Positions 23,287-35,800 of a stretch of DNA of 64,000 nucleotides are shown piece by piece. Both the position numbers and the translations under genes were made by a program. The notes beneath the pieces are model-generated. The model made no database searches and was not told where the DNA came from. It saw nothing but the letters and a program-made list of their open reading frames with translations. Source of the DNA: Flabesymbios commensalis (taxonomy: Eukaryota > Annelida > Polychaeta > Terebellida > Flabelligeridae); contig OZ024907.1 in assembly GCA_964017125.1 (NCBI GenBank), positions 25,296,476 to 25,360,475 of the forward strand, written 5' to 3'. How positions within the stretch are numbered: position 1 is the first letter of the stretch; the number at the start of each line of letters is the position of its first letter.

Positions 23287-23370
23287 AATTCGTCCCCTGT
23301 GGATATGAAAGGGTGTATCTGTCACTTTTTAAGTGACAGATGCACCATTTGAAATCCAAGGGGACGAATT
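23287..23370. repeat. 84-bp near-perfect hairpin
   Basis: The left arm AATTCGTCCCCTGTGGAT... and the right arm ...ATCCAAGGGGACGAATT pair over about 38 bp, closing on GTCAC/GTGAC with a loop of only a few bases. About 32 of 38 pairs are matched. It could be a tiny foldback MITE or a precursor-microRNA-sized hairpin; nothing here decides. Confidence 0.75.
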
Positions 23371-25490
23371 ATAGACTGCTGAAACCACACTAAGGAGAAA
23401 ATTGGGGAAATCAACTAAACAAAATGACAGTCGGTGTCGCATCAGATTCTGCGTCTAATTAAGATTTAAATCTCCGTTGGCCACCTTCTGCATCAGGGCT
23501 TGTTAAAATACGAAATTATGAAGTTAGTCCACCAATGGCAAGGTGATCTGTGTATAATATTGCATCATTTATATATACCACCGTGCTCCCAACTTCTAAA
23601 TGGATATCGTAGCCTACGTTCGTGAACTTCATGTTACACTAATCATAGACCACCCACTGCACTTTCACGGTTTTGACGTTACATAAAGCTGATCTGAAAT
23701 GGAATAGCCTAACTGTAAAACGTTGTCGTATTTTTTAATGCAAATGATACTTTATCTGCAAAAGATTTGTCTGAGATACCTAGATATACTTAGATAAATT
23801 TATCTATAGATATATTTTTTTATATTGCTGATGTGACGTCTTTAAAAATAAACAACTGAACCCCTCCCCACGGTACCAATAAGAACAAACATATTTTTAA
23901 TCATCGTCATTCTATGAGAAAAAGAGTAACAAACGGACAGAGGGCACGGATAATTGCGTTTTTTCTTATGACTGCCATATAGACCTGAATGTATTATCTC
24001 TGAAAACAAGACTGATAGTATAATTTAATGGGTGACTCCATATTATTTCGTAAAATCTATAATTACGTAGTTTCATCGTCTAAATATATGGCAAAAACGT
24101 CCCTCTGGAAAAGCGCATAATCTTATGTGCAACCTAAACAAATTTACACATGTATACATGGTTATACATCCAATAAAACTATTTTTTCTATATAAACACA
24201 ATAACAGTTGAAAAATCTTATTATATAGTGTGACACAGCCCTTACGAAAAATAGGTGATGGTTATTGTTATGATGTGATGTTTTATCTTTCACAAGTTGT
24301 TAAGAATAGTTGTTGCTTTAATGAAACTATGTTTGTTTGAAAAATATTTAGAAGAAGCAGCCAACAATATTTTGGAAAAATGAATAATTTATTTGTATTT
24401 GTTATTGTTACAAAATAAATCATTGTATGTCAATAAATTGACAATTTTATTATAATTTCAGATATATGAAACAGTTTTTATTAATCATATTTGTCAATGT
24501 GTAAATTGTTTTGATAATATATGATATATAAACACAAAAAAAAATTTCTTAACAATAAATGTTGATGTAAAATAACCTCTTATAATATATAGTATATTAA
24601 GCATGACAAATTCCTCTAAATGAATTTTACTTTAAATCAATTTTATTGTTAAGACAAATATATGAAATAAATTCAGACTAAAGTAATATGAAGATATAAA
24701 ACAAATCCAACTGATAACAACAATGTTGATGATTACACATGTTTAAAAACAGTAAAATGATGTTAAAAGTGTGGCTGCCCTCTTCAGAGCGCCTACGTCA
24801 AAGCAAAATTAAAAAGGAGACGAGAGGATGGTGTAGGAGGGTGGTAAATTTTACTATAATGGCAAATCATAGTGGAGAAATGAACAATTTTCCAGCAAAA
24901 TGAATCAGGACGTGTCTCTCAGTCGCCACTTGCCAGCGAAAAGGCCAAAGGTACAGTAGCGACACGCTGCGGCTGCTATAGTACCAGTTATTTCTATTTT
25001 GTGAAATGATCCATTATATGAAATATATATATATTATTTGATTAACAGAGTCTCTATGCGCAATCAATTAGATCACGCTTTTCATCTTCGAGAATTGAAC
25101 CACATATAAGGTCCCCCTTGTTAGCTGCTAACGATTACAAGTCACGCCCCACTGATCGAGGGGGGGGGGGGGTACATGCCCCAAAAAAGCGCACGTGGAG
25201 CACCATCTAATTAACACCTTTTAAGGCGTATATCAGTCATTATAATAATATGTTAAAACAAAATACTAGTACATAAATTAATTTGGCAGCTCCACCAGAT
25301 ATAAACAAAAAATATACGCCATATGTGCCAAATATTAAATGCAAGCTTAACGAAATATTGTACTCAATATAAACGCTAATTTTATTAAATAGAGATTTGT
25401 TGTACTCGAACGGTGAATTGGCCGTATTGACATTTAAATGATTAATGTACAGAGCTGTTTCAACATACAGGACTGATGCAAGAAATAAAA
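23371..25490. other. Long AT-rich stretch, nothing recognised
   Basis: No exon, RNA gene or known repeat was recognised. A G-run lies at about 25161-25172. The stretch 24310-24700 is especially A/T-rich. Confidence 0.4.
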
Positions 25491-25526
25491 TTATTATATG
25501 GTGTTATTCGTGATCAAATACAGGGA

Positions 25527-25602
25527 TGAATTACAAATACAAATACAAATACAGGCCTTTTTTACAAATACAAATACACAAAATTCAAATACAAATACAC
25601 TG
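25527..25602. repeat. (ACAAAT)n short tandem repeat
   Basis: Two runs of ACAAAT hexamers are separated by GGCCTTTTTT. The open frames through them on both strands are repeat by-products. Confidence 0.85.
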
Positions 25603-26129
25603 GTTTTGTTGGTTCTACACACAAATTTGGAGCGAGCCCAAACTAGATTTTTTAAAACAAACATAGTTGCATTAAAGCAATAACTATTCTTAACAACTTC
25701 TGAAAAATAAAACATCACATCATAACGAAAATAATAAAAAATAATTATTTTTCTTAAAGGCTGTAGCAGGGTACTACTAGCGTATGTCAGTGTATAAAAA
25801 CTATCCCCCATACGCTGGTATACGTTGACAAGCGCTATAGGTAAGTTATAGGTACAGGTTGCATACGTTTCGAAAACGGTGGCGTACACAGGTATTCCCA
25901 CAGGGACACGAGACCCCCCCTGTTCAAGGGAAACAGCCTTACATGGTCAGAAGAGTCATGACTGGTGGACATGGATTTGTGCTAGCTTTTCAAAAAAAAT
26001 CTTCTTTTTTTAAAAATTTTTCCTGCCATCAACTATAAGACACTGAAATGGCCTTGACATCGATTAGAGCAGTTTAAATATCTTTAAAAGTAAATTGAAA
26101 TTACATTCTCGATTTTCACCATCACTATA

Positions 26130-26560
26130 TCATATATACACTGGGTAGGCTACCGTGAAGCATCTATTTACCACACTAGACTTCGACTTGGTATGTCATC
26201 ACTGGCTGCTCATCTCTTTCCCTACGGCTCATCTGACACGCCTTATTGTTCCTGTGGAGACAGAAAACCACTCATCATTTTCTACTTGAATGCCCCCATT
26301 ATGCTGTACAAAGGACTGGGCTACTTACACGTTGCCATACACGACTTGATCGCGCCAACACACACCATTCACTCTAGCATACGCTTGATGCAAACAGACT
26401 GACTATTATTTTGTTAAAGGGGACTGATGATTTAGTTACCATAGAAAATGCTTTTATATTTAGATGTGTTCAAAAATTAATCAATCGTCTGATACATTTA
26501 GCTAAATTTAGCAAGTTAAAAAAAATAAATATTTTACTTACTACATAGAAACTTGTAATC
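26130..26560 (+). mobile_element. 3' end of a LINE ORF (C-terminal zinc region)
   Basis: The translation SIYHTRLRLGMSSLAAHLF..., then DTPYCSCGD and a damaged HFLLECP equivalent, matches the Cys-rich tail found after the reverse transcriptase in several LINE clades. A second stretch, ILLKGTDDL...ENAFIFRCVQKLI, matches the usual last helix. Frame and key His/Cys residues are partly lost; the rest of the element is absent. Confidence 0.65.
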
Positions 26561-27603
26561 TCTTTTTCCTATCTAACCTTCCTGTAGTTTATAACTATCT
26601 TGTTTGTCTTGTATATATAATGTGATTGTCTGTTTCACTTTATCGAAGTCTTTCGACATGTCCAGAAATACCCAAGTTGAACTTTCCATTCTTGCATCGA
26701 AAATGTATTTTTTTTTAAACAGCGAATTCGTTTCAATGTCTTAAAGCTATTATTTACTGCTATAAAATAAATTATTACTTTCAAAATATATATTGTATAA
26801 TGAGGGTAAAATAGATATTGGTCTAATATTGGAAAAATGTATTGTCTCCATTATTATATAATGACTTAACTATGGATACTGTCAATTTATCCTAAAAAAT
26901 CACTGTTGTTGACCTTTGAATTAATAAAAAAATATATATAAATACCAAATGATGGGCGAGGAACGACATGTTACAATTCAGTGAGTTATTTTGTAATAGC
27001 TAAAACATGGGTTGTGCAAGAGCATGATACTCACATTTCTTCCAACGTGAAAATACGTGAGATAATTTACTTACCTTTTTAGTTACAACACAGATTGATT
27101 ATTGTGAAGATTTTTTCATTATCTATATAATAATTAATTGTTTTATTTACATATCGCTATGAGCAAATATTATGGTTATTCTGGTATAAAATTAGACAGA
27201 AAATTTACAGAATGAGCGTCAGAATTAGGCCATTACATTGGAACACCATAAGTTTGCACTTGAGAAATAGCACAGAGAATATAATCCTATCAGTTCAATA
27301 CAGCATTACATTAATTCAACATTTGAAGCAGAGTCCACCATATTGTTAATCGTGTCATGAATCTATTGATCATTACTTGACCATTTATTCAATATTTTCC
27401 TTATCATGTAATTTATACCTGCGATCACCTGTAGTAGGAGTCATCTTGGCCAATGGTTTGGTGTAATATAGTACGTGCTTGTTTTAGATCGGTTCAAAAT
27501 GTCATGTCCTGTATTGTTGTGTTTTGTTCTGTTCTTCTATGCTGCAAATTATTATCTATTCTGCACTTTTTATGCAAACAATTAATCATCTGTGTTTTTG
27601 CAG

Positions 27604-27784
27604 GGTTCAATATTATCGTGGTTATGATTTTTTTGAAATCTTTTCAATGTTTATGCTCTGTCAAATGTGTTTTGTGATTGCAGCTATAGGCAGACTTTTT
27701 TTATCTTGCATTGGCACTACACAATGTAGTAGAGAATACCAGTATAGTAGGTTGGATGGTGAGAATACACGTGTCCGACAATAA
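27604..27784 (+). CDS. Possible terminal exon of an unidentified membrane protein
   Basis: A good acceptor (CTGTGTTTTTGCAG) precedes 59 open codons that give a hydrophobic stretch (FEIFSMFMLCQMCFVIAAIG) and a polar tail ending ENTRVRQ. The stop codon is embedded in an AATAAA (27780-27785). The hydrophobic-then-polar plan suits a last transmembrane segment with a cytoplasmic tail. No upstream exons and no family were recognised, so this may be chance. Confidence 0.25.
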
Positions 27785-27924
27785 AGAGAAAAAACATTCA
27801 CAATTCATATTCTAATCGATAATCAGAATTCTAAATAGATATAGGCCTAGTCATCGAGACAATATGTAATTAAATCTAGAGTCTACACGCACAGCTGTGC
27901 ATTGATTTCAGTGAAAGTTAGAAG

Positions 27925-28262
27925 CAGCAGAACTGAAATGAAATTAAATGAATCGGGCTTTAGGCCACCTTTGTGCACATATAGGCTAAACTGGGTCAGG
28001 AGAACCTCCTGAGGATGGTGAGATGACACTGTCCTCCAGGCACAGGATTCGAAATTCGTGCCCTGGCGGTCTGAGGCCGAGCACGCTACCTCTCGGTCAC
28101 GGAGGCTCCCCACAATACTGACTTTCACACGTGGATGGGAAAGAAACATTTTTGTTTCTTTCAAACCGCCGAGACCGGGAACTGAACCCCGAGCTCTGGC
28201 GTGTAAGGCAGCGGTGCTAACCACTAAGTTTGGTAATTCAGTTATCGCCACAAACACGAGGC
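27925..28262 (-). mobile_element. Two-headed tRNA-derived SINE, minus strand
   Basis: Read in reverse, the first head has an A box (TTAGTGGTTAGCACCGC, near 28226-28210) and a B box (GGGTTCAGTTCCC, 28189-28177). A spacer follows, then a second head with CGAGAGGTAGCGTGC and TTTCGAATCCTG (about 28100-28040), then a body ending GTGCACAAAGGTGGCCTAAA and a TTTCATTTC tail. The same structure lies at 33725-34040. Two tRNA-like heads in tandem make this a dimeric SINE. Confidence 0.75.
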
Positions 28263-28263
28263 C

Positions 28264-28631
28264 TTAACCCTTTCAGCGCAGGTACCGTCTTCATACGTCT
28301 GAATCTGACGTGTGTGGACGTCAGATTCTGAAAAAAAAAATTAGGCGTCCATGGTTTTTACAGAAATATTTCTGTGTTTCAACCCTTTAACCGCCAAATT
28401 ATTCAATTTGAATTTCCGCCCACTTAAAGTTGTGTCTCGCTAACGCGATCCACAACTTCAAGTGAGTGAAAATTATTCAGATTTGACAAAATGGAAGTCA
28501 ACTCTTTTCAAATCTTGCTGGTTGATGTCACATTTTATCTTTAACATATTTTAAATGTGGTACTCAATGTGCTTATAAAAAATGAAAACCCGACTATATG
28601 CGACACCGGCGGTTAAAGGGTTAAGGGTTAA
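28264..28631. mobile_element. Nested piggyBac-type MITEs
   Basis: An outer element starts TTAACCCTTTCAGCGC and contains a GAATCTGACGT / ACGTCAGATTC inverted pair and an antisense CCATGG block. Inside or against it sits a second element with perfect 15-bp ends AACCCTTTAACCGCC and GGCGGTTAAAGGGTT (about 28380-28625). TTAA sites flank both. The inner body resembles 33040-33200 and 41900-42070. Confidence 0.65.
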
Positions 28632-28639
28632 TAAGCCTA

Positions 28640-31120
28640 AGGTTGGTCCAGCTACTTTTAGTCTGGCGCCTCAGCTTTGCTGAGTACAATCTATATGTGG
28701 AGGCTTCATTTAGTCTTATGTCATCCCCTTCAAAAGTGGAAATTGATTACAAATGTCAAGGATGCTGACAATTCTGTGTCTGGTAATAACGGGGATAACG
28801 AACCGAGAAACCGTGATAGCTGCTGTCAATTTAGGTGGCCACTCCTGTCGTGTTCAATCGGAATACAATACTGTCACATGAGGAAGTGATCAATCACATT
28901 ATTGCTTCTTATATGAAATTTACTCTGTATTGGTTAATTCAGGACCAGTGCATTACACGTTTTAGATATTTTATTGGCCAAATCATCCAGTCTGCAGCGG
29001 CCAAAATGTCAGTATATCAGAGCATTCCTAAAAAAGTATTGCCAGTATAGACCTAATCCTGTCAATAATATTATAGATACCGTGCAGGTTTGAGGTTTAA
29101 ATGTACTTTGACTGACAAACCGAAAATCAATGTTTCCGAGTGAGTCGTGACGATGATATGAAAATCGTGCGTTTCAAAACAGGCGCTGATTCTGTATTTC
29201 ACAGAAAACTCTAATCATGTACATCGTAGTAGAAAAAACAGAGTGCTACGAAGGGTTAGTCAAATAATACCACCAAACAATCCCTGTTCTTCGTGATATC
29301 AACATCTATTATCACCTGTTTCTATACTATAAAGCGAGTAGGCTATCTGGTTGATAATTATCACTTTTTAATTTCTATTGATTCTTTCGAATCACGATAA
29401 GTTCAATCTAAAAGATAATTATCACTCGATCACATCGAGTGTAATTATATTAATTCATCCAAATTGATTTCCCTCCTGCCTGTGTAAATCTAAAAAGTGC
29501 ATCAACTAATATTCAGAGATATTAACAATGTTAATATAAAATTTTCAGGATATAGACATTATTACAAGTATTGAATTCCCGTAGATTAAAGTGTCATAAT
29601 AACATATAAAACATGATGTGCATAATTTTGTCTCACGTTGCAGCAAGGGTAGAAGAACGGAGAAATTTTTATTTTATTATTTATTGGCAAAATATTTGTA
29701 TTTTCTTTCTGATAAATCATAATCAGTTCATAAAAATATATATTTAGGTCGGCTTACATCAAAAATAAATTGCTACCCCTCAAGAACGATATAAATTTAG
29801 ATCTAAACACAGAAATCGAAACCTGACCGAAGAAAAAACAAATAATTCTTGGAACACCGGGGTTTGACTGATATTGGTCATTTATTAATGAAAAGTATAA
29901 AATATTGAAATGGTACAAAAATACAGTTCTGATACCTTTTCTTGTTGACAGTTTATATTTTGCAATACAACATAGGCGTGTATCAGAAAATCGATATAGC
30001 ATATGGGCCTATTATATGTACCATGCAAATATCACAATAAAATTACATGATCAAACAACTCAAGAGAAAAAAGGGTTGTGACTAGCTGCCCCACACATCT
30101 ACTAAAACAACAATTACAACCAGCAATCATAAATTAAGTAATCATACAGGAAGGAAAGCTGGGGTGGAGAGGGTAACTTAGTTTTTCACTTAAATCAAGC
30201 GACCAATACAAACACTGATAATGCGCACAAGCTCGGGTGCGATAGCATGAGGTCAGTAACGTCCTCATATAGCCTACGCGCCTCTGGCGACTGACTACAC
30301 AACAGTGAGACTAGAGTTAAAGAGCATCGCTTTACACAAACAAATAGTAAATCACTTAAACTATAGAAAGATCATATATGACCATTAGTACAAATCAATT
30401 ACATCATAAAACACAAACTCTTCAACCGCCATAAAAACATCTCTGACTTCTTCAAAAATGTATATATAATCAACACAAAAATGAACAATATTTGTTTAAT
30501 CAAGAGGTCATGTTTATTAGCATTTTAAATGGGTTTTTTACTAAATTTTGCATTATAAATTATTGCATTAGGGAATTTTGCCTGTAATACATTTGGGTAA
30601 TTTATCTGGTTTGGCGTATAGAGGATTGAAAATCCAGGCAAAATGTTATGTGAAATATCCATATCTAAGCTACATTTGTATTCCCCGAACGCAAGAAACA
30701 CATAGATATGTCGGTGAAAAAATCCGATAAAAAACAACTTCATTGCAAAATATATCCCGTCAAACAGTATTATCATGTCACTTACGGTATTTTGTTTAGT
30801 TAATGTTTATCACCAGATCACATGCGGCATTCTGCGTGGATTATTCACCCATGAGTTGTTTGTTATATTATAGAAATATAGTGACTGGCATATTGCCTTG
30901 GCATGTCGATACATATGCCTAAATTCCATCATCGTGCATGCACGAGTCTAAAAAAATAGACGCAGTTTTCAAAACAGATTAATTGATTCATATTTTTAGC
31001 ATTATACATGTTATAAATGTACATTATAAATGTTTGGCGAATCAAATTGACAGCGGGCAAAAATATATACCAGTCTTTAACAGACGCTATGGCTACAGCA
31101 ATCTGGTAGAAACATGTACG
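28640..31120. other. Non-coding stretch, nothing recognised
   Basis: AT-rich throughout. Short open frames at 28677-29050 and 30525-30776 show no domain or splice context. No tRNA, repeat array or element was recognised. Confidence 0.4.
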
Positions 31121-31126
31121 TTCAAT

Positions 31127-31252
31127 CACAGGAGTTTGAAAACAATAATAAGAAATGTCATAATATCCGCAGGGGAGACGGGAGCAACCCCCATAGGGAG
31201 GTTAAGGCAATTTATTTGACACCTTTCTTATTATAGTCTTCAAACTCCTGTG
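31127..31252. mobile_element. 126-bp foldback element
   Basis: CACAGGAGTTTGAA...AATAAGAAATGTCA at the left is mirrored by TGACACCTTTCTTATT...TTCAAACTCCTGTG at the right, giving arms of about 35 bp with a 57-bp centre. The length and structure are those of a small MITE. It lies just before a SINE. Confidence 0.7.
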
Positions 31253-31271
31253 GTTCAACCATCAAAACACG

Positions 31272-31660
31272 AGAGGGACATGGCGCAGTGGTTAGAGCGT
31301 GGCGCTCTGCCGATGTCGCTGCCTGCCGTGCGGTTTCGAATCCCGCTTGGTGCAGGACTTGCTCCCCTCTCAATCTTGGGACATTGTTAGGATGGTGTGT
31401 CCTTGGGCAAGACACTTCACCCTCAAATGCTTCACTTGACTCAGGTGAAAATGAGTACTTGGTAGTACAGAGATAGCAGTGTGTACGATAAGTTCAATGC
31501 GCCGAAACGGCTGCAGGACTGTATGCTCCCCGGGGAGTTGAAATGGCACATGAATGAACAGGTCCAGTGACCAGTTGGTAAAATGTAAAGTCCGATGATA
31601 GGTCTTCAGACTTGATATCAGACTATAAAACACCTGCACTTTTACCTTTACCGTAACAAA
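31272..31660 (+). mobile_element. tRNA-derived SINE with conserved central domain
   Basis: The A box (TGGCGCAGTGGTTAGAGCG) and B box (GGTTTCGAATCCC) are spaced as in a tRNA gene. They are followed by a body with CCTTGGGCAAGACACTTCACC, a central block seen in SINEs of several marine animals, and a pyrimidine-rich tail. The tRNA-like part has lost a proper acceptor stem, so it is not a working tRNA gene. Confidence 0.8.
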
Positions 31661-32232
31661 TTCAAACAATAATTGCCAAAATTATAGAATGTTCACAGCA
31701 TTGATTAGACTGAAAAATATTTATCAAATTTATCTTATCGGGAGAGGCACAATAAGTCAAAATTTCCATGCAGAAATCTAATCTTCTAATCGAATCGGGA
31801 ATTAAACGTGGCATACCAAGCAACATTCTGTGAATTATGTGAAGTCAAAAGATCGTGGATGATTTTCATTATATTTCTAACTGTTTCCACTTTACAAATT
31901 CACCAATAAATTAATATTATTGTCTTTCGCCAGTTTTAAATGTTTAGTAATATTTATTGCCATGCTTTAACATGCTTTTGACGCCGGTTCAATACATACG
32001 TACGTGTACACCTAACACATCGTATCGGTCACAATAACCCGTACGAAAGCCGTACTAACCTGCTAACGATTTTGGGACCATCATTTCTCGTGGCCTTTTT
32101 GTCAGCTCGGCGTTGGTACGGGCCATTGCGACCGAGATATAAGTCCAGGCCAGCACGCCGAACTATATAGTGCTGAGGAGATTATGATCACGACTAGAAC
32201 TGAACGCCAGTGCTCTAATTAGTGCCAACGCT

Positions 32233-32345
32233 CTCTCAGCAAACACGAGGCGCTGTCCCAATGTTGGGCTGATGTTGGGCCAGCGTCGTAGACGATGGAC
32301 CAGCGTCAGCGCAACATCGGGCCAACGACTCGTATTTGCCGGGCT
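32233..32345. mobile_element. CCCAGCAAACA-type MITE
   Basis: The ends CTCAGCAAACACGAG and CTCGTATTTGCCGGG enclose ATGTTGGGC repeats on both strands, the same plan as 20156-20264. It is somewhat diverged. Confidence 0.7.
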
Positions 32346-32354
32346 AGTGTCAAC

Positions 32355-32670
32355 TGTTGTCAGTTATTTTTATTTTATGTATTTGATCACACAATTTATC
32401 ATCTACTGTGTATATTTTCAAAATAAAATGTATAGTAGGCTATTGGCCCACTAACAATTGACTATAATTTTAAACCATACTAAATCTTACTGACATCATA
32501 ACTATGCCAACACCTATAATTGTTGAGCAGTTTGTTTTATATTATACTGCTCTATTTTTCTTATATAAGTTTATTTCACTTATATGATTGACAGGCGTCT
32601 GGACCTGTTACCGTCAATATGCATAACGATGATAGTGTACCATTTTCTTACATGTATAGGCTTCAAAGTC
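32355..32670 (+). repeat. Unnamed dispersed repeat, copy 1
   Basis: The core TTCACTTATATGATTGACAGG...GACCTGTTACCGTCAA...GTGTACCATTTT recurs at 51535-51810 with the same order and spacing of conserved patches. GACAGG / CCTGT gives an internal stem. Confidence 0.5.
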
Positions 32671-32861
32671 TATTTAGGCAACAATTTAGTTTTTTATTAT
32701 ATAATAGTTTTTCCCCATAAAATATAGGCTTTTATATGTTTATTTGACACAAAATCATAGGTTTTTATTATTCATATTTTGGGACATTGAGAACTATGGC
32801 AACGATCGGTCCAGCAAAGAGGTTTATATAAACAAATAGACCTACCTACAATAGACGATTA

Positions 32862-33220
32862 ACTCTTTAAACTCATTAATGGATATTTTTTCCAATTTCT
32901 AATATTTTGTAAAACTAGGTCTTTTTCATTCATCTCGAGGTGGAAATTCAATTTCGACAGCAATTAACAGCAATTTATATCTCAAAGTGAATGAAAATCA
33001 GATCAGAAGAAATAGCTGCGAGTTAACAGTGTTAACCCTGAAAGCGCTAAATTAAACAATTCAAACTTTTACCCACTCGTAGAAGGGGAAAATTACTCAT
33101 ATTTGTTTGATTTGAGATCAAACGTTTCCAAATCTTGATGTTGAAACGCTCAATTCATACCCAATAACAATGATTTGATTGGCAAATAAAATGGATTTAA
33201 TGAAAGAGGTAATTAAGTAT
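32862..33220. mobile_element. Two adjacent TTAA-flanked MITE remnants
   Basis: One remnant runs from TTAACTCTTTAAACTC (32863) to GAGTTAACAG (33028). The next begins TTAACCCTGAAAGCGC at 33032 and shares its inside (GAAAATTACTCATATTTG ... CAAATCTTGATG) with the elements at 28400 and 41910. The ends are decayed. Confidence 0.5.
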
Positions 33221-33404
33221 AATAATTATAGTGGCGCCTTGACAGCTCAGATCACAGGTGGCGCTCTTGCATTTGTAATTGTTACGTTTAGTTAGCCCGA
33301 GTAAATTTTATGCGAGAGCGCCACCTGTGCTCAGATATAGGCATATTATAATCAAATCCAATAACCCCATTATAGGGCGGGGGGGGGGGGGGCTGGTGTA
33401 GTGT

Positions 33405-33659
33405 TTAACCCTTTCAAGCCTGAATTTACCATTGTCATCTTCATCCACTAGAAGCCGCAAATTCCTGTCGCAATTCTCGACTTGTAGTGGATATAGATGA
33501 ATTTTGATGTGGGTGAAAAAGTAAAGAAAATTGCCATGTATTCGTAAACCAGTTTCATGGAAATTTGCATTTCAAAAGCCTTAGGTGTAGGAAAATTAGG
33601 TCTGTTTTCAGGGATGTAAAATGATGCTTTAATGCATCGTGAGGGCTTAAAGGGTTTAA
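33405..33659. mobile_element. piggyBac-type MITE, 255 bp
   Basis: It is flanked on both sides by TTTAA, with ends CCCTTTCAAGCCT and AGGGCTTAAAGGG that are near-perfect inverted repeats. It contains an inner CCACTAGAAG / CTTGTAGTGG pair. No coding capacity. Confidence 0.75.
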
Positions 33660-33724
33660 ACACTGCTGGCCTGCCATGTTTGTTCACCGCTCTGATAGGC
33701 AGAAACAAATGAATTTCAACCGGA

Positions 33725-34040
33725 AAAATGAAATGAAATGAATGGTTTCATAGGCCACCTTTGTGCACATATAGGCTAAACTGGGTCGGAAGAAACTCCT
33801 GAAGGTGGTGAGATGAATGAGATGACACTGCCCTCCAGACACAGGATTCGAAATTCGAGCCTTGGCGGTCTGTAGCCGAGCACGCTACCTATCGGTCACG
33901 GAGGCTCCTAACAATTCTGAATGGCTGCGAGTGAGCAGGGAAGAAACTTTTGTTTATTTGAACCGGAATGCCAGAGCGGGAGACGAACTGCGATATCCGA
34001 CTTTCCAAGCAGACAGCCTTAACCATGGTACCAGAGCCCC
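33725..34040 (-). mobile_element. Two-headed tRNA-derived SINE, minus strand, second copy
   Basis: It has the same order as 27925-28262: an AAATGAAATGAAATGAATGG tail, GTGCACATATAGGCTAAACTGGG body, second tRNA head with GGATTCGAAATTCG, spacer with GAAGAAAC, and first head to about 34040. The two copies share the full dimer structure, so the dimer is a family trait and not a chance junction. Confidence 0.75.
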
Positions 34041-34602
34041 GCCCCGAAAAAAAAAAAGGTTGTCATCAAATTCATCTGACCATTCACAGGAGGTATCTGC
34101 GCACAAATGGCGTAAAGCCCTGTCCATTCATCCATCCACCCATCCATGCATTCGTCCATGCCACATTATATCCTTATAGGTTTCATGGTGAATTAAAACG
34201 GGTACATATAGGCCTAAATACATTTTATGCAATGGTGATGCCTGCCTATAAACATTATAACTATACAAATCTAGCAACATGCTCAGCGACTCCTCCGTGT
34301 GGGTTAAACAAGATGGGCCTGTAGAACCGTATAATGTAACCAAACGTATAATGTAACCGGTTACATTATAAGTCTGGTTACATTATACGGTCAGAGGGAA
34401 AAACCTAATTTGTAGCCAGCATTAACGTATAACGTAACCGTTCCTTTTATTGTCCGTAATTTTCATGAGAGGAAAACAGTCTTGATATAAAAGGGCGCAT
34501 TTTTTTATATGGTAGTAAAATATTAAACCAGGACAACGCCGTCGTGTGATAATTAAAATCTACGCCTGTCACGTTCGTCCCCCGCTCTATAAACGATTCA
34601 TT

Positions 34603-34720
34603 ATTGAGAGGAGCCCCCGAAACCGAAAGGTAGCGTGCTCGACCTCAGATGGTCAGGACTCGAATTTAGAGTCTTGTGTTTGTAGACCGGAGGGTGTTCT
34701 GGACCAGTTTAACATATCAA
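34603..34720 (+). mobile_element. Truncated SINE inside the 2.8-kb element
   Basis: GGAGCCCCCGAAACCGAAAG plus GTAGCGTGCTCG matches the second tRNA head of the dimeric SINE in plus orientation. The B box and body that follow are worn. Confidence 0.55.
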
Positions 34721-35239
34721 CGCAGACCGCATTTATTATAAAGCAACGTTTATTTATTTATTCCTTCCTCCATTCATTCATTCATTCATTCATTCATGTA
34801 TTTATTCATTCATTTATCCAAGTCAATATATAGAAATGAAGGAAGGAATGTATAAGCGAAGAAGATAAATAATGAAGAAAGAAAGGAGAAAAGTTAATGA
34901 AGAAATGAAGACAAAAAGTCATGCATCAAATAAGCTATTATGACAGGAAAAGTGGCGAGAATAAAGAAATATATAAAGATAATAATGAAGAGATGGAAGA
35001 ACAAAGAAAGGAAGGAATAAAAGATCAAATTCATAAATACATATTAAAAAAGTGAAGAAAGTAAGGAACGCATGCATGAACGTATATACGTAGCTTTATT
35101 TAATTTTGCACTTCGTGGTTATATAGGGGCAAGAGGAAGTCCAAAAGTAATATATCTTACTCGTTTAAAAAAACTGATTTCTGTTACTGAAATTTTTGGT
35201 TCAATTTGTAATTTTGTATCATAATATGAAGCGCAGGAA

Positions 35240-35600
35240 ATGTCGAGTAGTTCGCTCGCTCGTTCGTACTTTTGTCAGTCCGCACACACGCTGGCTCGCC
35301 CGTCCATCCCTTCGCTAGCTCGTTCGTTTGTACTTTCGTCCGTCAGTTTGCACGCACGCTCTGTCGTTTGTTCGTTCATTCATTCGTTCGTTCGTTCGTT
35401 CGTTCGTTCGTTCGTTCGTTCGTTCGTTCGTTCGTTCGTTCGTTTGTTCGCATGTCCGTATGTCTGTCCGTCCGTATGTCCATTCGCGTGTTCGTTCGTT
35501 CGTCCTCCTGTCCGGCGGCCCATTCAATAATTCATCCATCCATTTTGTATTTATTCATTCATTCATTCATTCATTTATTCATTCGTGCATTATTTTGCCC
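35240..35600. repeat. (TTCG)n and (ATTC)n microsatellites
   Basis: Pure TTCG repeats around 35382-35445 are flanked by degenerate CGTC/CGCT stretches, then ATTC repeats to about 35585. All long open frames here (R/S/F/V repeats) are repeat by-products. Confidence 0.95.
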
Positions 35601-35800
35601 ACTCTTTCTTTCGCTTGTCCATCTGTCAATTCATTTCATTTTTATTTCCATCTGTCAATTGATCCATCTGTTTGCTCATTAATTTGCTCGCTCGTTGGTC
35701 CGTTCATTTTTACATCATTTGTTCATTTTTATCATTCCTTGTTTGTTTTTTGTCATTTATTGGCGTAACATTTCAGTAGCGTTGCGCAGATGGGTCCGGG

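Noticed and set aside
28677-29050. Two overlapping plus-strand frames of about 70 codons
   Set aside because: No homology by eye, no splice sites and no supporting context.
31279-31345. Possible tRNA gene with good A and B boxes
   Set aside because: No matched acceptor stem, and a SINE body follows. The same applies to 48400-48470 and to the heads in 27925-28262.
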